This document shows positions 57,753 to 64,000 of a DNA stretch of 64,000 bases, in pieces. The stretch is from Gp6-AA40 sp963741135 (lineage in GTDB: Bacteria > Acidobacteriota > Vicinamibacteria > Vicinamibacterales > UBA2999). Position 1 is the stretch's first letter. The number at the start of each line of letters is the position of its first letter. The position numbers were made by a program, and so were the translations under genes. The stretch is taken from contig CAVUHC010000008.1 in NCBI GenBank assembly GCA_963741135.1, positions 1,736,001 through 1,800,000 of the forward strand, in the 5' to 3' direction. The notes beneath the pieces are model-generated. The model saw nothing but the letters and a program-made list of their open reading frames with translations. It was not told the origin of the DNA and searched no databases.

Positions 57753-60700
57753 TTACCCTACGGCGGCGATTGCGAAAAAAGCGACTACTCCAAGCCACAC
57801 CAGGGTGAGTGACCGTCTTCCTGTCGAATTGGTCCCGAAGGAACCTTTTTGCTCAACGTCAATCGGGCTGGACGAATCCCCTGGGCTCTTTACAGGAAAT
57901 GCCTCGGCGCTACTCGCCCGGACGATGGTTGGCTCATACGCTCCCAATACCTCGTCACTCGACGGATGGGTGATAGTTTCCTTGAGGCCCTGGGCCCGGA
58001 ATCCCTCGCTGACGACGGTGGCCTCCGGAGGCTGTTGTCCTTCGAAGGACTGCGCGTCGTCTCGGTGGTCCCGTTTCCGCTCCATCTGTTTCGCCTGCGC
58101 CAGCGCGGCCGCAGTCTTCTCCTGCCGCTCTCGAGCCGCGCGCGCGTCTGCGCGCTCCTGCTCCAGCGCTGCTTGGCGGACCTCCAACTGACGCCGCAGT
58201 CCCTTATGCGACGGATCCAGCGCCAACACTTCGGTCAGGATCGCTACCGCCACTTCGTGCGACGGCGTCTGTTCGGCGCGCGCCAGTGCCGCGGCGATCT
58301 TCTGCTGCCGCTCCTGGGCCGCCCGCACCGCGGCGCGCTCCTGCTCCAGCGCGACCTGCCGGGTCTTCAGTTGCCCGCGCAACCCCTCGTGGGACGGATC
58401 CAGCGACAACGCCTCGGTCAGGATGACCACAGCCGCCTCGTGCGACGGCGTCTTCTCCACCCGTGTCAGCGCCGCCGCGATCTTCTGCTGCCGCTCCTGG
58501 GCCACCCGCACTGCGGCGCGCTCTTGTTCCAGCGCCGCCTCTCGAATCTCCAACTGGCGGCGCAACTCGTCATGCGCCGGGTTGAGCGCCACCACTTCGC
58601 TCAAGATCGCCACCGCCGCTTCGTGCGACGGCGTCTTCTCCGCCTGCGTCAGCGCCGCCGCGATCGTTCTGCTGCCGCTCCTGGGCCGCCCGCACTGCGG
58701 CGCGCTCTTGTTCCAGCGCCGCCTCTCGAATCTCCAACTGGCGGCGCAACTCGTCATGCGCCGGGTCGAGCGCCACCACTTCGCTCAAGATCGCCACAGC
58801 CGCCTCGTGCGACGGCGTCTTCTCCGCCTGCGTCAGCGCCGCCGCGATCTTCTGCTGCCGCTCCTGGGCCACCCGCACTGCGGCGCGCTCTTGTTCCAGC
58901 GCCGCCTCTCGAATCTCCAACTGGCGGCGCAACTCGTCATGCGCCGGGTCGAGCGCCACCACTTCGCTCAAGATCGCCACCGCCGCTTCGTGCGACGGCG
59001 TCTTCTCCGCCCGCGCCAGGGCCGCCGCAATCTTCTCCTGTCGCTCTCGCGCCGCCCGCGCCGCGGCGCGCTCCTGCTCCAATGCGACCTGCCGGGTCTT
59101 CAGTTGCCCGCGCAATCCCTCGTGGGACGGATCCAGCGACAACGCCTCGGTCAGGATGACCACAGCCGCCTCGTGCGACGGCGTCTTCTCCGCCCGTGTC
59201 AGCGCCGCCGCAATCATTTCCAGCCGCTCGAGCATCGCCCGAAACACCGCCAGTTTCGGGTCGGTTGGCGCCTCGAGCGCAGCGGCCTCCAACGACTCCC
59301 ACGCGCGGTCCAATTCACCCTCCTGAATGGAGGTTTGGACTGCCTCGATCAGGCGTTGCTGTTCCGACGCACGATGACGATTCCGTTCGGTATCGCGGTC
59401 AAGAGTGTCCAGGCTGTGGCGAAGGACTTCCAACTCGATGTCGGAAGCGCCCAGCGACTGGGCACGCGTCAAGTGTTCTCTGGCCGACTCGATCGCCCCG
59501 CTTTCCATTGCGTGTCGGGCCGCGATAAGTTCGTCAGCGCCCTCCCGACGGCGCGCGTCTTGCTCAGCCCTGGTCTTAAGGTTGGTCAGGGCGGCATCGA
59601 CGCGCGGATGTTCTGAACCGAATGCGGTGAGCAGCGCCATCGCCTCCTGTTCGTTGCCCCGTGCAAACTCCCGCAGCGCTCGCGTGATCGTCTGCTCGGC
59701 GTGCCGCTCGATCTCCGAACGCTTTCGGACAATTTCCTGTTGGCGAAGAGCCTCACTACGTGCCGCCAGAGCCTCCGCACCGTCGGGCTTCATTACGAGT
59801 GCCTCGTCCGCCGCGCGGAGCGCCTGGGCAAAATCTCCCGCCGTCAGGCTCGCGGCGAAGCGCGTGAGGGCTGAAGCCACGCCAGATTCACGTCTAGCCT
59901 CCTCTGCGGCTTTGGCCTGAAGCGTTTCTTCACGACGCCCTCGCAAGATCTGCAACGCATCGAGGACGGCGGCGGATGGCGGTCGAAAACCCTCGAGATG
60001 CTTCAGCGCTCCCTCGTGTTCGCCAGCCGCGAATCGTTCATAGGCCACGAGAACCGCTTCGGCTGCTTCCCGCTCCGCGTTCTCACGATCGCGCAGCGCT
60101 GCTTCCGCTCGGACCCGCAAAGCCAAAGCCGCAGGATTCTCTGGATCCACGGCCAACACCTCGGCCAGCGTTCGCAAAGCCGCTTCGAGGGCACCCGTCT
60201 CGACTCGAGTCTCGGCGTCCTCAAGCGAACGTCGAATCATCCGTTCGCGTTCGAGGCGTCGTTCCCGCGCGATTCGCTGCTCCTCGATCTCACGTCGCAC
60301 GATCGATAGGCGCGCGGCGTGCGGATCCAGCGCGGCTGCCTCGGCAACACGTTGCTCGGCTTCGGTGAGCGCGTCCCGTTCGATGGCTTGTCGCGCCTCA
60401 TCCAACAGATTGCGCGCGCGAACTCCGGCCATGGCAGCCAGAATCCGCCCGTGCAATTCGTTCGCCGGACCGTGTTCGGGATCCAGAACCAGCGCCTCTT
60501 CGCACGCTTCGTTGGCGGTCTGCAGTTCGCCTAACTCAAATGACCGCTCCGCCGCCGTGAGATGCGATTGAATCTGCCGAAGACGACGGCGAAGGAAGTA
60601 ATCCGAAACGATGGCCGTGGGTTCGCTGGGAGGAGTCCTGGGAGGTATCGTGTCGGTGGATGACATCCGGCTTCGAATCCTCCGCATGTCGTCCTGCATC

Positions 60701-61485
60701 AGAGCCACGGAGCTGTAGCGTTCGTCGGGATCGTTCCTGAGCGCTCTTGATATGACTCGCTCGATGGCGGGATCGATTCCCGGACACCGCACCGACAGCG
60801 GTTCGGGATCCATCGACTGCTGACGGTGGGCCACGCCGTCGAGCATGTCTCTGACAAACGCCTTTTGATATGCGATGAGCTCATACGCCACAGCACCAAG
60901 TGAAAAGATGTCGCTCCTCTGATCGACTGTCGTGCCTGCCATCTGCTCCGGTGACATGTAGTTCAGCGTGCCAATAACCGAGCCCTCACGAGTCATCCCG
61001 GAACCGACTGTCCGCGCGATGCCGAAGTCGAGAATGCGAACGACGCCGTCACCATCGAGCATGACGTTCGCCGGTTTGATGTCGCGATGAATCACGCCCG
61101 AGCGGTGCGCGTGCTGCAAACCTGCGCAAATCTGTTCCACGATCTCCAGCTTGCGGTAAACCGGAAGAGGGTCGCGACGGCTTATCAAATCGGCGACGGT
61201 TTCGCCCGCCACATATTCCATGGCGATGAAAGCGTGGCCCTGATGCTCCCCGACTTCATAGATCGTCACGATGTTCGCGTGGCGAAGGCTGGCAGCAGCA
61301 CGTGCTTCGCGCAGGAAACGCGCGCGCAGACTCGCGTCCGCGTCAGCGTCGAGCATGACTTTGATGACGGTGAGACGATCGAGCTCCTGATCCAGGGCGA
61401 GGTACACGGTACCCATACCGCCCTGGCTGAGTCGTTCGACGACCGAATACCGCCCGATCGTGGTACCTGGGCGAAACAGCGGCAT
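57753..61485 (-). CDS. Receptor-type Ser/Thr kinase 3 with six 61-residue repeats, one frameshift
   Basis: From ATG 61485. Kinase domain 1-270: QGGMGTVY, Lys42 in VIK, HRD 133-135, DFG 153-155, GTLNYMSPEQMAG. A long TPR/coiled-coil region follows, then six near-identical 61-residue repeats (EKTPSHEAAVAILSEVVALD and so on) and, at the 3' end, a phospho-motif-like EPTIVR linker and a membrane helix (TLVWLGVVAFFAIAAVG) directly before TAA at 57753. The frame changes at 58666, where one extra G in GATCGTTCTG is absent from every other repeat copy. Over 1,240 residues after correction. No PEGA domain; the periplasmic part is probably the next ORF in frame. It is transcribed from a promoter near 61518. 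Confidence 0.88.
58120..59218 (-). repeat. Six tandem 183-bp repeats inside kinase 3
   Basis: The recurring bases TCGTGCGACGGCGTCTTCTC appear near 58439, 58621, 58806, 58988 and 59171, with a variant near 58257, that is every 183 bases. Each unit encodes 61 residues, an alpha-helical TPR-like hairpin followed by a coiled-coil arm (ALEQERAAVRAAQERQQKIA). Some copies are almost identical, indicating recent duplication or gene conversion. Confidence 0.85.
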
Positions 61486-61895
61486 TTCTCAGTGTTCTTC
61501 GAATTTTGAAGGCGGCGATTATAGCAGTTGCTCAACCTGGCGAGCGATCATCATCTGGGCGATAGGAAGTCCACCCGCCAAGACCGCCACAACGGATTGT
61601 TCGATTGCCGCCTCCCAGGACTGGCAGCGCGCGTGGACACTCATCGACTCAGGACCGCGACTCGTCTAATTGGTCGCGGCAATCGAGGTCAAGCGGTTGA
61701 AAGCGCGGCGCCGAGCTTTGACACCGGGCTATTTCATCGTTGCGGGCTCTAGTGGCATCGTCTAGACTCGGCGCTCATTCGACAAAGCTTGCATTCGCGC
61801 GGGGTCGCGCGGTCTCACCGGATCGCGCGGCCTAGCGGCCTAGTGGGGCATCGTGGCTGGGATTGGAGTGCGGGTTCACCGCTTTGTGAGGCCTC
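61486..61895. other. Divergent intergenic region between kinase 3 and the outer-membrane gene
   Basis: 410 bases with no gene. It contains the minus-strand extended -10 element at 61518-61526 for kinase 3. On the plus strand a TTGACA lies near 61717 but no -10 element is found at proper distance. A GC-rich direct repetition (CGCGCGG...TCGCGCGG...CGCGCGGCCTAGCGGCCTAG) is present near 61800-61845. Confidence 0.4.
61518..61526 (-). promoter_or_regulatory. Extended -10 promoter element for kinase 3
   Basis: Read on the minus strand the sequence is TGCTATAAT, a consensus -10 hexamer with the TGn extension, about 33 bases before the kinase 3 start codon. No good -35 hexamer is visible, as is common for extended -10 promoters. 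Confidence 0.5.
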
Positions 61896-63084
61896 ATGTG
61901 CTATCGACTCCGGGTAATGCTCGCTACGTCAGTCGGGCTACTGGCGTGGATTGCCAGTCCCGTTTACGGGCAGGTCCCCGCTGGCTCTTTGAAGGGCTCC
62001 CTTCTTGAACTCGGTCGCCAGGCTCAAGATCCACTGATTGGCGAACAGGTCTCGGCGCTCGCGACGCTCGTGGGTCTCGAAGTATCAACTGCTCCATTGG
62101 GAACATCCACAGGTGGCTTCACGTTCACCTACGACAACCAGCTCGGGACCTTTGTCAGGTCCAGCCGGAGTTTTGGCCCTTTGTTCGCCGAACGGAGCCT
62201 CACTGCTGGAAAGGGCAAGTTCAGCGCCGGCTCGAGCTGGTTACACACGAAATACAGATCACTAGGGGGCATGAGCCTGGGCAACGGCGATCTTCGAACG
62301 CTCCGGAACGGGCATTCTCCTCTCAATCCGACCTCGTACAACACCCTCCGAATGAGCCTCACATCGGACACCGTCGTAACATTCGCCAGCATCGGCATCA
62401 CGAACAACCTCGATATCGGAATTGCCGTTCCTCTGGTGCGAATTTCCATGGATGCCGATGTCGCCGCATTCACGTCATCAGGATTGGATTTGACTGCCGG
62501 TAATCACGGGATCATTCCTCGCAGCGCCACTTCGGGGGTGGGCGATGTGGCCATACTTGGTAATAACCATTTTTGGCACAAGGATGAGGGTGGTCTTGCG
62601 GGACAGATAGAAGTGCGGTTGCCAACTGGAGACACCAATAACTTACGAGGGCTCGGCGTTACGCGAACTCACGTATCGGGCATCTGGTCAAAAGGCGGCG
62701 CGGTTGCGCCTCACGTGAACGTGGGCTATGAGGTATGGTCGAAGAGCGTCGATATTGCCCCGAGTCGAGACGTATTCGCAAAGAACCAGATCAGGTATGC
62801 GGCTGGAGTGGAAATGAGTCCGCATCCAAGAACGACCTGTACTCCTTGACGTGGTCGGGCGCCGCGTGCTTCGAGGAGGTGACGTCGGTTATCTGATAAT
62901 TCCAGGTCAGTTCGATGTGCTCGTGGGCGTTCCCCGCGCACTGAACGTGATCTCGTTGGCGCCTGGAATCAAGTGGAACATATACCGAAACGCACTCGTC
63001 ACCGCGAACCTATTGGCGCCGCTGGCAAATCACGGACTGCGCGCGAACCCGACACCGATCATCGGAATCGATTGGACGTTTTAG
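61896..63084 (+). CDS. Outer-membrane beta-barrel protein (phenol-pathway MetA-like transporter family), one frameshift
   Basis: ATG 61896 is preceded by GAGG at the right distance. A signal peptide (VMLATSVGLLAWIASPVYG) leads into a barrel: FTFTYDNQLGTFVRSSRSFG, LFAERSLTAGKGKFSAGSSW, SIGITNNLDIGIAVPLVRIS, AGQIEVRLPTGDTNNLRGLG and PHVNVGYEVWSK. Near 62835 the frame changes and the protein continues DVVGRRVLRGGDVGY, ALNVISLAPGIKWNIYRNAL and ends in IIGIDWTF, an aromatic-terminated final strand. The pattern resembles the PF13557 outer-membrane 'transporter' group. The ligand is unknown. About 395 residues. Confidence 0.7.
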
Positions 63085-63520
63085 CGGTGCTCTTTGCGCG
63101 ACTGCGGCCCCGCCGCAGGACAGCGGGACTTCGCCTTTGAGTCCTTTGAGGCGCATTCGTCAATAACGCGACCTTGATTGAACTCATTGGCGTCATGGTT
63201 GCCGGACCATCCAACGAGTCGAGCGGCCTGCAGACGGCGAAACCCCAGCGGCTCCCGATTCCGCATCGGCCTAGCGGTTCTCCTCACATTCGACTCTCCT
63301 CCTTGGCGAATTCTTGAAGTCTCGGTCCGGCCAAGCCCTCCGCCCAGCCACTTCGATTGGCACTCGCATCGATGTGCATCACCATATTCTGCCGTCCGAA
63401 TATGTTCATCTCATTGGGCGTGAAGCGCTCGGACGTTCGTCCCCGATGGGCCGCGCCGGGTGTAATAGATTGATTATCCTGTCGCTTCGAGGGACGCCTG
63501 CCTCGCTTGGAGCATTACGA
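63085..63520. other. Intergenic region, nothing recognised
   Basis: About 436 bases between the barrel gene and the hydrolase. Short open frames on both strands lack motifs. No terminator with a U-run is visible; a promoter for the hydrolase is expected but cannot be placed. Confidence 0.3.
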
Positions 63521-64000
63521 ATGGGACTGAAGACTGTCGCCTTGCTGTCCGCATTGCTGGTAGGGGCGAGCTCCGCGGCGGCGGCGACCTATCCGGCACC
63601 GGTTGAAGGCGACCACATCATCAGGAACTTCAGGTTTGCGTCCGGTGAAGTACTCGCCCGAGCTCCGGATTCACTACCGGACCATCGGCACACCGCAGCG
63701 AGACCAGGCAGGTGTCGTCCGAAACGCCGTACTCATCCTGCACGGCACGAGCGGCACCAGCGCTGGATTTCTCGAGCCGACGTTTGCGGGCCAGCTCTTC
63801 GAGCAAGGACAACTGCTCGATGGCAATACGCACTTCATCATCTTGCCGGACGCGATCGGCTCCGGGCAGTCGAGCAAGCCGAGCGACGGCTTGCGCGCGA
63901 AGTTTCCGCACTACGCCTACGCGGACATGATCCAAGCGCAGCACAGCCTGCTCACGGAGACACTCGGCGTGACTCACCTGCGGCTGGTGCTGGGCACGTC
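63521..64000 (+). CDS. Secreted alpha/beta hydrolase of the MetX-like type, partial, one frameshift
   Basis: ATG 63521 with GGAG upstream; signal peptide TVALLSALLVGASSAAAA. The frame changes near 63648 and the protein continues PELRIHYRTIGTP, NAVLILHGTSGTSAGFLEPT, FIILPDAIGSGQSSKPSDGL and HYAYADMIQAQHSLLTETLG, running off the window at 64000 just before the expected nucleophile elbow (GTSMGG in relatives). It resembles homoserine-acetyltransferase-like alpha/beta hydrolases that are exported and probably hydrolytic rather than biosynthetic. Substrate unknown. Confidence 0.75.
   Translation, partial: MGLKTVALLSALLVGASSAAAATYPAPVEGDHIIRNFRFASGEVLARAPDSLPDHRHTAARPGRCRPKRRTHPARHERHQRWISRADVCGPALRARTTARWQYALHHLAGRDRLRAVEQAERRLAREVSALRLRGHDPSAAQPAHGDTRRDSPAAGAGHV

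Noticed and set aside
58120..59218. Regularly spaced repeats resembling a CRISPR or satellite array
   Set aside because: The whole 183-bp unit is conserved and coding in kinase 3; there are no unique spacers and no cas genes.
61710..61760. A plus-strand promoter using TTGACA near 61717 for the outer-membrane gene
   Set aside because: No -10-like hexamer occurs 16-18 bases downstream.

Overview
The window is high-GC bacterial chromosome dominated by a type VI secretion system (T6SS) locus. It also carries a complete selenocysteine-insertion module and several candidate toxin/effector cassettes. The taxon is not fixed by the sequence. An FHA/kinase-regulated T6SS, large PEGA-type kinases, VgrG-DUF2169-PAAR-Rhs modules and a selA-selB-selD operon fit a soil or sludge Acidobacteriota (Vicinamibacteria-like) or a myxobacterium-like genome. 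This is inference only. No rRNA, phage, transposase or CRISPR array was seen.

Layout: 1-7.4 kb is an accessory zone. It holds a partial unknown gene, a tandem 253-bp repeat with a third partial copy at 3.7 kb, a damaged NlpC/P60-type hydrolase next to a lipoprotein, a truncated methyltransferase, a candidate effector with a hydrophobic segment, a LysM protein and a peptidoglycan-binding protein. 7.9-12.5 kb is the selenium module: tRNA-Sec (minus strand) divergent from selA-selB-selD (plus strand, overlapping genes). 12.6-15 kb has a methyltransferase with regulatory domain and a membrane protein. 15.5-27.6 kb is the T6SS payload region, read leftward: Hcp, VgrG, two DUF2169 proteins, a one-TM protein, a PAAR-like spike, an Rhs remnant, an Rhs toxin with a probable PD-(D/E)xK nuclease tip, and three small downstream genes that include immunity candidates. 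27.7-38.3 kb is tssB-tssC1-tssC2-tagJ-tssE-tssF-tssG-tssH. 38.9-48.6 kb is tagH-tssJ-tssK-tssL-tssM-tagF/pppA. 48.7-61.5 kb holds three large Ser/Thr kinases. Two are each translationally coupled to a paralogous secreted coiled-coil protein. The third has six 61-residue repeats and is followed, in frame after one stop codon, by an Ala/Gln pentapeptide rod with an NTF2-like domain. 61.9-64 kb holds an outer-membrane barrel and a partial alpha/beta hydrolase.

How it works together (family knowledge plus inference): TssB/C sheath, TssE/F/G/K baseplate, TssJ/L/M envelope complex and ClpV form the injection machine. Hcp, VgrG, DUF2169 adaptors and PAAR load the Rhs toxin. The kinases, the FHA protein TagH, and the fused TagF-PP2C protein are the expected threonine-phosphorylation switch. 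No TssA was recognised.

Quality warning: many otherwise well-conserved genes (selB, clpV, tssF, tssG, tssK, tssL, vgrG, rhs) are broken by single-base frame changes with the correct protein continuing in another frame. I annotate these as one gene and treat most as probable consensus indels. Real decay is argued only where sequence is also missing (3369-3744, 20730-21180).
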